Shown here: piece after piece, positions 47,304 to 55,947 of the stretch
How the letters are laid out: the number at the start of each line of letters is the position of its first letter
Numbering within the stretch: position 1 is the first letter of the stretch
Assembly (NCBI GenBank): GCA_963755195.1
Contig: CAVWIZ010000004.1
Coordinates: 372,001-436,000, forward strand
Direction: 5' to 3'
Length of the DNA stretch: 64,000 nt
Origin: CAVQJU01 sp963755195
GTDB taxonomy: Bacteria; Acidobacteriota; Vicinamibacteria; Vicinamibacterales; CAVVIG01
Notes under the pieces: generated by a model
What the model saw: the letters and a program-made list of their open reading frames with translations, nothing else
Told to the model about the DNA's origin: nothing
Database searches by the model: none
Made by a program: the position numbers and the translations under genes

Positions 47304-49958
47304 TTGGCCCTCGCTCCGGGCACTCGAATCGGCGTCTACGAGATCACCGCGCAGATCGGCGTGGGCGGCATGGGTGAGGTGTATCGGGCGACCGACAGCA
47401 ACCTGAAACGATCCGTCGCCATCAAGGTGCTGCCCGCCTCGGTAGCCGGCGATACGGATCGGCTCGCGCGGTTCCAGCGCGAGGCCCAAATCCTCGCCGC
47501 GCTCAACCACCCGAACATCGCCGCGATTTACGGCTTCGAGAAGACACCGGACTTCACCGCGCTCGTGATGGAACTCGTCGAGGGCGACGACTTGTCGCAA
47601 CGAATCGCAAAGGGCGCGATTCCCCGCGATGAGGCATTGCCAATCGCGCGACAAATCGCCGACGCGCTCGAAGCGGCGCATGAGCAAGGGATCATCCACC
47701 GCGATCTGAAGCCCGCGAACATCAAGGTCCGCGCAGACGGCACGGTCAAGGTGCTCGACTTTGGTTTGGCGAAAGCGATGGAGCCCGCCGCGGGGTCGTC
47801 GCCGAGTCCGTCGCAGTTGCCGACAATCACCACGCCCGCGATGACGCGGGCGGGAATGATCCTCGGGACGGCCGCCTACATGAGTCCCGAACAGGCCAAA
47901 GGCGGCACGGTGGATAGGCGCAGCGATGTCTGGGCGTTTGGCGCCGTGCTCTACGAAATGTTCGCGGGGCGGCGCGCCTTCGAGGGCGATGACGTCCGCG
48001 ACACGCTGGCGCGCATCCTGATGAAGGAGCCGGACTGGACCGCGCTTCCCGCCACCGTCCCGGTAGCGGTGGTCACGGTGATGCGGCGCTGTCTGCAGAA
48101 GGATCGCAAGCAGCGCGTGCGCGATATCGGCGACGTCTCGTTGGCGTTGGAAGGCGCGTTCGAGACCGTCGCGCCGCACGCGACCGGGACGACATCGTTG
48201 ACGCCACGCGGACGGCTGGCGTGGGTGGCATTTGCCCTCGGTGTTGTCGCGCTGGTGTCGCTCTGGAGCACAGCATTCCTGTACCTTCGGCCCGCCGGCG
48301 CGGAACAACCGTCGATCCAGTTCGTGGTGTCTCCGCCCGAAGGTTGGAGTACCCGCACAGCCACGGGCGGAGTGCGTGACCTTGCGATGTCGCCAGACGG
48401 CCGTCGTTTGGCGTTCAACGCAGCAGACAAAGACGGTCAGCCATTGATTTGGTTGCGTTCGCTCGACGCCGCGGTCGCGCAGCCGCTGAAGGGGACGGAA
48501 ACGGCAGGCCTGCCGTTCTGGTCGCCCGACAGCAAGTTCCTGGCGTTCGAGGCCGACGGGAGGCTCAAGAAGATCGATGTGGCAGGTGGACCGCCTCAAA
48601 CAATTGCGGACACGGCGACAGGCGGCGGAAGCTGGAGTTCTGATGGCGTCATCCTCTTCAACGCCAGCGGAAACAGCCCCCTCAGTCGCGTGTCAGCCGC
48701 GGGCGGCGCCGTCAGCCCGGTCACGTCGTTGGAAACAGGTGAACTCCGCCATGTTCTTCCGCAGTTCTTGCCAGACGGGCAGCACTTCCTCTATTTCGCC
48801 TTCGGCGCGAACGGCTCCGCCAGCTACGTCGGCTCCTTGAATGGCAAGGCACGCACGCTCCTTTTACGCGATGTCTACGCGCAGGTCGCGTACACCGGGG
48901 GCCGCCTGTTCTTCGTCCGAGCGGGTACGTTGCTGACGCAAAGGTTCGACGCGGCGGCGCTGACCTTCATGGGGGAGCCGTCGCCCATCGCGGAGATCCC
49001 GGGCGGCGCCTTCAGCGTCTCGACCAACGGCGTCCTGGCCTACCAGGCCGGGACGAACGCCAATCGCAAACGGCTCGAGTGGTTAGACCGATTGGGCAAG
49101 TCACTGGGCATGCTCGGCGAGGCTGCCGACTACTACACGGTGGAAATCTCGCCCGATGGCTCGCATGCCGCGGGCGGCATGTTGGAACAAGCGACTTCTG
49201 CCACGGCGGATGTCTGGCTGTACGACGTGACAGGCAACGGCCGCACGCGCCTGACGTTCGACGCGGCGAATACGTGGGGGCGAGCGGTTTGGGCGCCCGA
49301 CGGCAGGCGCGTCGTCTATGGGAAGAAACGGAGTGGCCAGGCAAACGTTGATCTGTTTCAGAAGGCGTCCGATGGCGCGGGAGGAGAGCAGGCGGTGCTG
49401 GAAGACGGTGTGAACAAGCTGCCGTCGAGCTGGTCTCCCGACGGGAGGTTCGTCCTGTACCTGGCGACGACGCCCGGATCGTCGACAACCGGGATCGACC
49501 TGATGCTGCTGCCGCTCTTTGGCGATCGCAAGCCGTTTCCGTATCTCCAGACGCGCTTCAACGAAACCTCCGGAATGTTCTCGCCCGATGGGCGGTGGGT
49601 CACATATCAATCGAACGAGTCTGGGCGCCCTGAGGTGTACGTCGCGGCCTTTCCGGGAGCGGGCGGGAAGCGGCAGATCTCGGCCACCGGCGGCGGCAAC
49701 CCGCGATGGCGGCGCGACGGCAAGGAGATCTTCTACGTGGGCCGCAACAGTACGCTGATGGTGGCCGCCGTGAACGGCCAGGGTACGAGCTTTGAAGTCA
49801 CGTCGGTCAAGGCGCTCTTCGAGACGCGCGCAGCCGGCGATTATCCGTACGACGTGGCGGCCGACGGCCAGCGCTTTCTGATCGTTCGCCCGGCCGACGA
49901 CGCCAGTGCCGCCGGCATCACCGTCACCGTGAACGGAACCGCGGGGCCGAAGAAATAG
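47304..49958 (+). CDS. Ser/Thr kinase with extracytoplasmic TolB/PD40 propeller
   Basis: Intact 884-residue transmembrane kinase. TTG at 47304 is the start by homology to the kinase at the left end (MALAPGTRIGVYEI versus MALPAGTRIGSYDV). Kinase domain residues 1-275: GVGGMGEVYRA, VAIKVLP, HRDLKPAN near residue 131, DFGLAK, GTAAYMSPEQAKG. One membrane helix near residues 310-330 (LAWVAFALGVVALVSLW). The extracytoplasmic part is a WD40-like/PD40 propeller with repeated 'SPDG..' units: 'VRDLAMSPDGRRLAFNAAD', 'LPFWSPDSKFLAFEADG', 'GMFSPDGRWVTYQSNESGRP'. It likely senses an envelope ligand and phosphorylates cytoplasmic targets. Confidence 0.95.
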   Translation: MALAPGTRIGVYEITAQIGVGGMGEVYRATDSNLKRSVAIKVLPASVAGDTDRLARFQREAQILAALNHPNIAAIYGFEKTPDFTALVMELVEGDDLSQRIAKGAIPRDEALPIARQIADALEAAHEQGIIHRDLKPANIKVRADGTVKVLDFGLAKAMEPAAGSSPSPSQLPTITTPAMTRAGMILGTAAYMSPEQAKGGTVDRRSDVWAFGAVLYEMFAGRRAFEGDDVRDTLARILMKEPDWTALPATVPVAVVTVMRRCLQKDRKQRVRDIGDVSLALEGAFETVAPHATGTTSLTPRGRLAWVAFALGVVALVSLWSTAFLYLRPAGAEQPSIQFVVSPPEGWSTRTATGGVRDLAMSPDGRRLAFNAADKDGQPLIWLRSLDAAVAQPLKGTETAGLPFWSPDSKFLAFEADGRLKKIDVAGGPPQTIADTATGGGSWSSDGVILFNASGNSPLSRVSAAGGAVSPVTSLETGELRHVLPQFLPDGQHFLYFAFGANGSASYVGSLNGKARTLLLRDVYAQVAYTGGRLFFVRAGTLLTQRFDAAALTFMGEPSPIAEIPGGAFSVSTNGVLAYQAGTNANRKRLEWLDRLGKSLGMLGEAADYYTVEISPDGSHAAGGMLEQATSATADVWLYDVTGNGRTRLTFDAANTWGRAVWAPDGRRVVYGKKRSGQANVDLFQKASDGAGGEQAVLEDGVNKLPSSWSPDGRFVLYLATTPGSSTTGIDLMLLPLFGDRKPFPYLQTRFNETSGMFSPDGRWVTYQSNESGRPEVYVAAFPGAGGKRQISATGGGNPRWRRDGKEIFYVGRNSTLMVAAVNGQGTSFEVTSVKALFETRAAGDYPYDVAADGQRFLIVRPADDASAAGITVTVNGTAGPKK

Positions 49959-49978
49959 CGTCGCCTACCCGGCCGTCA

Positions 49979-50010
49979 CTTTTCACTTGAACTTTGAGCT
50001 TTAGACTTGC
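49979..50010 (-). repeat. AAAGT-rich short-repeat tract, reverse orientation
   Basis: 'CTTGAACTTTGAGCTTTAGA' followed by CTTG; the reverse complement carries the AAGTC/AAAGCTCAAAGTTCAAG pattern of the family. It lies between the kinase stop and the sigma factor start. Confidence 0.4.
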
Positions 50011-50066
50011 GGGGCGTCCCCGTAACCTTTCGCCCCGCCAACCCGTTACTCTGATCGACAAACCCT

Positions 50067-50603
50067 GTGGTGGCGATCACGGACGACCCCGACGAGCGAA
50101 CGCTGATCGAAGCGGCCCAGGCCGATCCGGCCCGTTTTGTCGATCTGTACGAACGGCACTTCCACCGGGTGTATGGCTACGCAATCCGGCGGACGGGCAG
50201 CCGTGCCGAGGCGGAGGATATCACCTCGGAGGTGTTCGAACGCGCGCTGACGAACCTCTCGCGCTTCGAGTGGCGCGGCGCGCCGTTCGCGGCGTGGCTC
50301 TATCGCATCGCGGCGAACGCCCTGGCGGATCGACGCCGGCAGACCGCACGCGACTCGGACGAGCCGCCGCCCGATGTTCCCGATGTGCGGGAGTCAGACG
50401 AGATCGAGCGGCGCGCCATCCTGTTTCAACTGGTCGAGCGCCTCCCCGACCTGCAGCGTCAGGTGATCGAGATGCGGTTCGTCGACGGAAAGAGCATTCG
50501 CGAGGTCGCGGCGGCACTCGATCGGTCGGACGGCGCCGTCAAGCAACTCCAGCTGCGCGCGCTGGAGAATCTGCGGAAGAGCATGGAGGTCCCCCGTGGG
50601 TGA
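50067..50603 (+). CDS. ECF-type RNA polymerase sigma factor
   Basis: A 178-residue sigma-70 family factor of the extracytoplasmic-function type. Region 2: 'FVDLYERHFHRVYGYAIRRT' and 'AEAEDITSEVFERALTNLSR', which binds the -10 element and core polymerase; region 4: 'LPDLQRQVIEMRFVDGKSIR', EVAAALDRSDGAVKQL, for the -35 element. Start GTG at 50067 or the GTG at 50070. It overlaps the next gene by 8 nt, and that gene begins with an anti-sigma-like segment, so the pair is a sigma/anti-sigma unit. It probably controls stress or envelope genes; no target promoter was identified. Confidence 0.92.
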   Translation: MVAITDDPDERTLIEAAQADPARFVDLYERHFHRVYGYAIRRTGSRAEAEDITSEVFERALTNLSRFEWRGAPFAAWLYRIAANALADRRRQTARDSDEPPPDVPDVRESDEIERRAILFQLVERLPDLQRQVIEMRFVDGKSIREVAAALDRSDGAVKQLQLRALENLRKSMEVPRG

Positions 50604-51552
50604 TATGGCTGAGGCGCTCACCGAACGGCTGGACCAGGCGATCGATCTGATCCTCGCGCGCCGCGACGCGACGGCCGCGCTCGCCGACGCCGAAGTGGCG
50701 CCGCTCGCCGTGCTCGCGAACGAGTTGAGAACCTGCCCCAGCCCGGCGTTCAAGGCGCGGCTGCGGGCCAATCTGGAACGGAGGAGTGTGATGTCTACAG
50801 TGCTCGAAGCGGTTCACGTTCGCGAAGGGTTCACGACGGTGACGCCGTATCTCCAGATGCGTGAACCGGGTCTGTTCGACTTCCTGGTGAAGGTCTTCGG
50901 CGCAGTCGAGACCTTCAGCCTGAAGGGCACCGACGGCGTTCACCGCGAAGTGCGCGTCGGCGACTCGATGCTGATGGTCGGCGAGGGTGGTCCCGAAGGG
51001 ACCGAGAACTCTTCCGCGGCGTTTCACGTCTACGTGCCCGATGTCGATGCCGCGTTCGAGCGCGCGCTGGCCGCGGGCGCCAAATCGCTGGGCGCGCCCG
51101 AGGATCGGAGTTACGGCGAGCGGGCGGGATTCGTCGAGGATCCGTTCGGCAACCACTGGTATATTGCGACGCATCTTGGTCCATCGCCCGTGCCGGCGGG
51201 ATTCCAGACGGTGACGCCGTTCATCCATCCGCGAGGCGCTTCGGCGTACATCGAGTTCCTCTCGCGCGCGTTCGGGGCCGTCGAGGAATTCAAGCACGAG
51301 GCCGGCGGCCGCGTCATGCACGCCCGCATCCGGATTGGCACTGCGGCGATCGAGATGGGCGACGGTGACACCGAACCGATGCGCACGTGGTTCTATCTCT
51401 ACGTGCCCGACGTCGATGCGCTCTTCGATCGGGCGGTGGCCGCTGGCGCGACGCCGCTGTCGCCTCCAGAGGACAAGCCGTACGGCGAACGTGTGGCGTC
51501 GGTGAAGGACACGATCGGCATCACGTGGTACATGGCGCGGCCCGTACAATAA
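50596..51552 (+). CDS. anti-sigma-like N-terminus fused to tandem VOC (glyoxalase) domains
   Basis: A 318-residue protein. Residues 1-65 ('ALTERLDQAIDLILARRDAT', 'CPSPAFKARLRANLERR') resemble the conserved N-terminal segment of anti-sigma proteins that bind ECF sigma factors. Residues 75-190 and 205-318 are two VOC-fold halves (betaalphabetabetabeta): 'GFTTVTPYLQMREPGLFDFL', 'AAFHVYVPDVDAAFERALAA', 'GFQTVTPFIHPRGASAYIEF', 'WFYLYVPDVDALFDRAVAAG', with 'ERAGFVEDPFGNHWYIATH' as a ligand-site strand. VOC domains bind small molecules with a metal. Together with the 8-nt overlap with the sigma factor, this suggests a ligand-sensing anti-sigma factor (inference). Not membrane-bound. Confidence 0.8.
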   Translation: MGDMAEALTERLDQAIDLILARRDATAALADAEVAPLAVLANELRTCPSPAFKARLRANLERRSVMSTVLEAVHVREGFTTVTPYLQMREPGLFDFLVKVFGAVETFSLKGTDGVHREVRVGDSMLMVGEGGPEGTENSSAAFHVYVPDVDAAFERALAAGAKSLGAPEDRSYGERAGFVEDPFGNHWYIATHLGPSPVPAGFQTVTPFIHPRGASAYIEFLSRAFGAVEEFKHEAGGRVMHARIRIGTAAIEMGDGDTEPMRTWFYLYVPDVDALFDRAVAAGATPLSPPEDKPYGERVASVKDTIGITWYMARPVQ

Positions 51553-51564
51553 ATGGCCGCTGGC

Positions 51565-51621
51565 GCGGAGCCGCGCTCGAGACGCGGAGCCGCACTCGAG
51601 ACGCGGAGCCGCACTCGAGAA
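51565..51621 (+). repeat. three tandem 19-bp repeats
   Basis: Three consecutive copies of GCGGAGCCGC(G/A)CTCGAGA(C/A) at 51565-51583, 51584-51602 and 51603-51621, ending 14 bp before the ATG of copy 3 of the secreted family. Each unit holds CTCGAG and GAGCCGC. Could be a regulatory site or a simple expansion. Confidence 0.7.
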
Positions 51622-51635
51622 AGGAAGGTCGCCCG

Positions 51636-52707
51636 ATGTCACGCCTTTTCAAGATCGCCATTCTCTGCTTGTCGCTGGCGCTGCCGGCGGGCGCCAATGC
51701 CCAATGGCTGAAGGAACCCACCAAAGGCATTCCACGGACCGCGGACGGCAAACCAAATCTCAAGGCTCCTGCGCCGCGCACCCATGACGGCAAACCGGAT
51801 CTATCCGGGCTCTGGCGGTTCGACGCCGCCTCGTACGCCAACAACGTCTCGGTGGATCTGAAGCCCGAGGAGATTCGGCCGGGCGTCGACGCGCTCTACA
51901 AGCAGCGCATGGAAGACCTCGGCAAGGACGATCCCGCGACGTTCCGCTGCCTGCCGCCGGGGCCGCGGGCGCTGTACGCACCGCAGGGCTGGGCCCGCGT
52001 CATCCAGACGCCGTCGGTCATCGCGATCCTCTATGAGGACCTGACGTTCCGGCAGGTTTTCATGGACGGCCGCGCGCTCCCGAAAGATCCGAACCCGAGC
52101 TTCATGGGCTACTCGGTCGGGCGCTGGGACGGCGATACGCTCGTCGTGGACAGCGATCGGGTTCAACGAGACGTCATGGCTCGACTTCGGCGGCCATCCG
52201 CACAGCGAGTCGCTGCGCACGACCGAGCGCATCACGCGCAAGAGCTTCGGACGTCTCGACGTCGAGGTCCGGCTCGACGACCCCAAAGTCTTCACGCGCG
52301 CGTTTACGGTGCCCACCCACGCGGAGATCGTGACCGACACCGAGATGCTCGAGTATGTCTGCGGCGAGAATCAGAAAGACTTCGAGCATCTTGTCGGCAA
52401 GGCGTCGGACGAAAAGAAGTTCGCCGTCAAGGTCGCGCCGCAGATCCTGTCGCAGTACGTCGGCGCCTACACCGTCAAGTCGCTCGAGGACCCGAACCAG
52501 GTCGCCATGCGCTTCAACATCACGCTCGCTGGCGACACGCTGGCGATGGACATCGGCGGCAAGGACAAGCAGGAGATGATTCCGTTGTCGAGCGAGACGT
52601 TCTCGGTGATGGGCGTCCGGCTCGATTTCGTGAAGGAGAAAGAGGCGGTCACGCACCTCATCTTCCACATCGTGGAAGGAGACATGAAGGCGACAAAGGA
52701 CCGATGA
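51636..52707 (+). CDS. secreted 'PDLSG-W / GYSVGxWEGDTLVVET' family protein, copy 3 (extended, one frameshift)
   Basis: Largest copy of the family, about 356 residues. Signal peptide (FKIAILCLSLALPAGANA), 'QWLKEPTKGIPRTADGKPNL', 'DGKPDLSGLWRFDAASYANN', CLPPGPRALY, 'FRQVFMDGRALPKDPNPSFM', 'GYSVGRWDGDTLVVDS', then after a surplus base near 52155 the block 'LRTTERITRKSFGRLDVEVR'. Unlike the others, a C-terminal extension of about 100 residues (EKKFAVKVAPQILSQYVGAY ... EAVTHLIFHIVEG) follows, resembling a DUF3471-like lipocalin-type barrel of its own. ATG 51636 has AAGGAAGG upstream, right after the 19-bp repeats. Confidence 0.85.
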
Positions 52708-52770
52708 GAAAGTTCAAAGTGCAAAGTTCAAAGTGGAAAGTAAGTAGAAAGGAAGTAAGTAGAAAGTAGG
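52705..52770 (+). repeat. AAAGT-rich short-repeat tract, copy B
   Basis: Begins at the stop of copy 3 (TGAGAAAGTTCAAAGTGCAA). It runs AAAGTTC AAAGTGC AAAGTTC AAAGTGG AAAGTAAGTAG AAAGGAAGTAAGTAG AAAGTAGGCAGGC, the clearest example of the heptamer series in the window. Confidence 0.7.
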
Positions 52771-52871
52771 CAGGCCGGACTCTTCTGACCTGCTTCTATT
52801 GTACGGCCTGCCTGTCCAGAAAAACAGACTATCGTGAAGTCCGAGCGTCCATTAGAGTTGGCGCTCCTGCT

Positions 52872-54545
52872 ATGACGAGCGATAGTCCGGCACCGAGAGA
52901 CGTTCGAGACCGGGGTCTGCTCGATCGCATTCTCGACACGCCCCACCTCGCACAGATCGTCCCTCGACTGCAACCGGAGCTCCTTCACCGGGTGATTCAG
53001 AAGTGTGGACTCGAGGATTGCGCCGACCTCGTGGCACTGGCGACGCCCGAGCAGTTAGCACGCGTCTTCGATCTCGACTTGTGGCGCCCCGACCAGCCAG
53101 GCCTGGACGAGCAGTTCGACGCCGGGAGATTCGGAGTATGGCTCGAGGTTCTGCTGGAATCGGGTGCCGCCGTCGCGGCTCAGAAGCTCGCGGCGATGGA
53201 CGTCGATCTCGTGGTCGCCGGGCTTGCCCAGCACGCGCGCGTCTTCGACATCGCGGCGGTCACGCCGTATGTCACAACGGATGGAGAAGAGATCGAAGCG
53301 ACTCGTGGCAGAGACGATGAAGTGGCGTGCGAGGTCGGTGGGTACCGGCTCGTGGCCAGGCGCGCGGACTCGTGGGATCCGATCGTCACGGTCCTGAGAT
53401 CGCTCGAGGCCGAGCAGCCCGACTACTTCGATCGCGTGATGCGTGGATGCCGGACGCTCTCAAACGCCGGGTGGGAGGTGGATGGACTGCACGAGCTTCT
53501 CGCCGATGGGGATCAAGTCATGTTCGACCTGGCGTTCGATCGCGAACGGCGCCGCGAGAAACGCGGACACGCGACCCCCGCGCAGGCTCGAGCGTTTCTC
53601 CAGATGTCGCGCCAGCTTCGGCCCGGGGACGGCACCGTGCCGCGAGACAATCCAATCGCGCGCGCGTATTTCCGAGCCATCGACGATGCGGCCCCGGCGG
53701 ACGCCGCTGGCGCCACAAGCGCACCCCTCAGTCTGCCACCGGGATCAGACGCAACGCCTGCTGCGGAGGACGCGGCAAATGCGGCCGCCGCGGTCGACCC
53801 GATCCTCGGCGTTCTCGATATTCTTCAGGAGGCGGGCATCTTCGCGCAGCCTCGAGCGTTGCTCACCGGATCGCAGGATCAGGCTCCGCGTCTCGGGCGC
53901 ATCCAGGCGCACATGCGGTTCGTGTCCGACCGCGATCCCGCGGCCTATTCAACGAGGAGCGAGGAGCTCGCCTATCTGGCGAACACGATCATGGCCGGAT
54001 GCTCCATCCAGGCGCGGCCCTTTACGGCGCAAGAGGCATCGGATGCGGCCGTCGCGGTCTGCAACCTTGGTTTGGAGAACTGGCCACCGCATGGGGCAAG
54101 TGTGCCAGGGTTGCCCGACGACTTTCTCGCCGGCCACGACCTGATCGGCGTATTCCAGGCGGGGTGGACGGTCCTTCATGACGAAGTCAGCATGTACGCG
54201 GCGGAGCAATTGATCGCGGTCCTGACCAACCTGCGGCATCCCGACCGCGAGACTCAAACGGGACTGAATGCACTTCGATTGGCGATGAAGAAACAGTGGC
54301 GCGCCGGCGCGCCGTGGCGCGCTCGGGATGCGTTGGAGGTGATTGCGATCCTGGACATGCCGGCGTGGGCCGCGCTGCTCGGACTGATCGACGAATGCCC
54401 CGTGATTCACGCAGGACTCAGCGCGTCAACACGTCCACGGGCGCGTTCGGTCAGCGCCACGGCGTTCGAGTTCATTTCCGAGAACACGCAGATTGCGACG
54501 GTCCACGAGTTCATGCAGGGGCTGCCGGAAACACTACGCCCCTGA
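52872..54545 (+). CDS. DUF6178 family protein
   Basis: Intact 557-residue protein of unknown function. The conserved start 'LLDRILDTPHLAQIVPRLQP' with 'ALATPEQLARVFDLDLWRPD' is characteristic of DUF6178, seen mainly in deltaproteobacterial and acidobacterial genomes. No signal peptide or membrane helix; an Ala/Pro-rich linker (residues about 280-310) separates two helical halves. It stands alone between repeat tracts at both sides (52705 and 54544). No catalytic motif is recognised. Confidence 0.82.
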   Translation: MTSDSPAPRDVRDRGLLDRILDTPHLAQIVPRLQPELLHRVIQKCGLEDCADLVALATPEQLARVFDLDLWRPDQPGLDEQFDAGRFGVWLEVLLESGAAVAAQKLAAMDVDLVVAGLAQHARVFDIAAVTPYVTTDGEEIEATRGRDDEVACEVGGYRLVARRADSWDPIVTVLRSLEAEQPDYFDRVMRGCRTLSNAGWEVDGLHELLADGDQVMFDLAFDRERRREKRGHATPAQARAFLQMSRQLRPGDGTVPRDNPIARAYFRAIDDAAPADAAGATSAPLSLPPGSDATPAAEDAANAAAAVDPILGVLDILQEAGIFAQPRALLTGSQDQAPRLGRIQAHMRFVSDRDPAAYSTRSEELAYLANTIMAGCSIQARPFTAQEASDAAVAVCNLGLENWPPHGASVPGLPDDFLAGHDLIGVFQAGWTVLHDEVSMYAAEQLIAVLTNLRHPDRETQTGLNALRLAMKKQWRAGAPWRARDALEVIAILDMPAWAALLGLIDECPVIHAGLSASTRPRARSVSATAFEFISENTQIATVHEFMQGLPETLRP

Positions 54546-54593
54546 GAAAGTTCAAAGTACAAAGTTCAAAGTTGGAAAGTAAGTAGAAAGTAG
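54544..54593 (+). repeat. AAAGT-rich short-repeat tract, copy C
   Basis: Begins at the stop of the DUF6178 gene, as copy B does at the stop of copy 3: TGAGAAAGTTCAAAGTACAA, then AGTTCAAAGTTGGAAAGTAAGTAGAAAGTAGGCGGG. It is nearly the same as copy B apart from small insertions, and marks the convergent end of the cytochrome P450 gene. Confidence 0.7.
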
Positions 54594-54598
54594 GCGGG

Positions 54599-55900
54599 TC
54601 ACGCCGTGCGTCGCTCGATTCTCATCTTTATACCGTAACGTGGTCGTAGGGTGATGAGCGGCCACGGCTCGACCGGGTGGCCCGGCACGAGCGCGAGGCG
54701 ATAGCGGCTCGCGAGAGTGGCCAACACGAGATGCGCTTCGACCATGGCGAACTGATTGCCGATGCACTGGCGCGGCCCGGCGCCGAATGGCAGGTACGCG
54801 AGCTTCGGACGGGCGGCGCTTCGCGCGGGAGTGAACCGCTCGGGATCGAACGTCTCGGGCTCATCCCAATATGCGGGAAGCCTGTGCATCACGAACGGGA
54901 CGACAAAGACCAGCCACCCCCGCGGCAGGTCGTAGCCGCGAATCCTATCCGGTCCCATCGCCTGTCGCGAGAAGCCCCACGCCGGCGGGTATAACCGTAA
55001 GGCTTCCTCGATCACCATTCGCGTGTACGGCAGATTGCCGAGATCGCCGTAGGCCGGTCGCCGTCCCGCAAGAACCGTTCTGAGCTCGTTCTCGAGGCGT
55101 TGTTCGACCTCGGGGTGCTGCGAGAGGAGATACCAGGTCCACGCGAGCGCCAACGACGTGGTTTCATGGCCGGCCAACAGAATGGTCATGACCTCGTCGC
55201 GCAGCTGACCGTTGGTCATCCCCAGGCCGGTGTCCTCGTCGCGGGCGGCCATGAGCATCGACAACAGATCGTTCGTCTCGCGTCCGTTCGCGCGTCGCTC
55301 GTCGATCAGGTGGAACACGGCGCGATCGAGCACGCCGAGCGCCCGGCGATAGCGCCTGTTCTTCGGCGTCGGCCAACTCTCGGCAAGGCCCAACGAAAAG
55401 AAACCTTCACCGATGTGCTCGTTCACCAGCGCCCATGCCCGATCGAGCTCGCCGGAGAGCGATCCGAGCTCCGACCCGAGCAGCGTGCGCAGGACGATGG
55501 TTTGCGTGAGCCGCATCATCTCTTCCGCGACGTCGACGGGCTCCCCGCGGGCAGCGATGGTTTCCCATCGGTCTGCGGTCTCCTCTGCGGTCGCGGCCAT
55601 GACGGACGCCAGCTCCTCAATGCGTTGCCGATGAAACGCAGGCTGTGCCATGCGACGCTGCCGCAGCCAGTGCGCATCCTCGCTGGTCAGCAAACCGTTC
55701 CCGAGCGGGCCCCTCAATTTGTCGTAGAGCGGACTCTTGTGATAATTGCGCGAGTTGTCCTGCAGGACGTGCCGGATGTCGTCGGGATTGGTGACGAGAT
55801 AACCGCGCCGGGGGCCGATCTTCAGATATGCCACGTCACCGAACGCGCGCGCGGCGTCGGTGAAGACGGCAAGAGGGTCGCGCCGGAGCGCAGGCATCAT
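54599..55900 (-). CDS. cytochrome P450
   Basis: A 433-residue cytochrome P450 of the CYP102/CYP4-like bacterial class. Motifs: oxygen-binding I-helix 'MTILLAGHETTSLALAWTWY', K-helix ExxR in 'VIEEALRLYPPAWGFSRQAM', the PERF-like FDPERFTPARSA, and the heme loop 'YLPFGAGPRQCIGNQFAMVE' with Cys ligand. It hydroxylates a hydrophobic substrate with electrons from an unseen redox partner. The proline-rich N-terminal motif 'PPGPRGTPLLG' lies in frame just upstream of the ATG at 55900, so the real start is probably 12 or more codons earlier; no good start codon is found there, perhaps because of an indel. The family copy 4 gene ends just upstream on the same strand. Confidence 0.93.
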   Translation of the reverse strand: MMPALRRDPLAVFTDAARAFGDVAYLKIGPRRGYLVTNPDDIRHVLQDNSRNYHKSPLYDKLRGPLGNGLLTSEDAHWLRQRRMAQPAFHRQRIEELASVMAATAEETADRWETIAARGEPVDVAEEMMRLTQTIVLRTLLGSELGSLSGELDRAWALVNEHIGEGFFSLGLAESWPTPKNRRYRRALGVLDRAVFHLIDERRANGRETNDLLSMLMAARDEDTGLGMTNGQLRDEVMTILLAGHETTSLALAWTWYLLSQHPEVEQRLENELRTVLAGRRPAYGDLGNLPYTRMVIEEALRLYPPAWGFSRQAMGPDRIRGYDLPRGWLVFVVPFVMHRLPAYWDEPETFDPERFTPARSAARPKLAYLPFGAGPRQCIGNQFAMVEAHLVLATLASRYRLALVPGHPVEPWPLITLRPRYGIKMRIERRTA

Positions 55901-55947
55901 CCCGAGGAGCGGCGTGCCGCGAGGACCAGGTGGAGTGGTGTGCGTGG

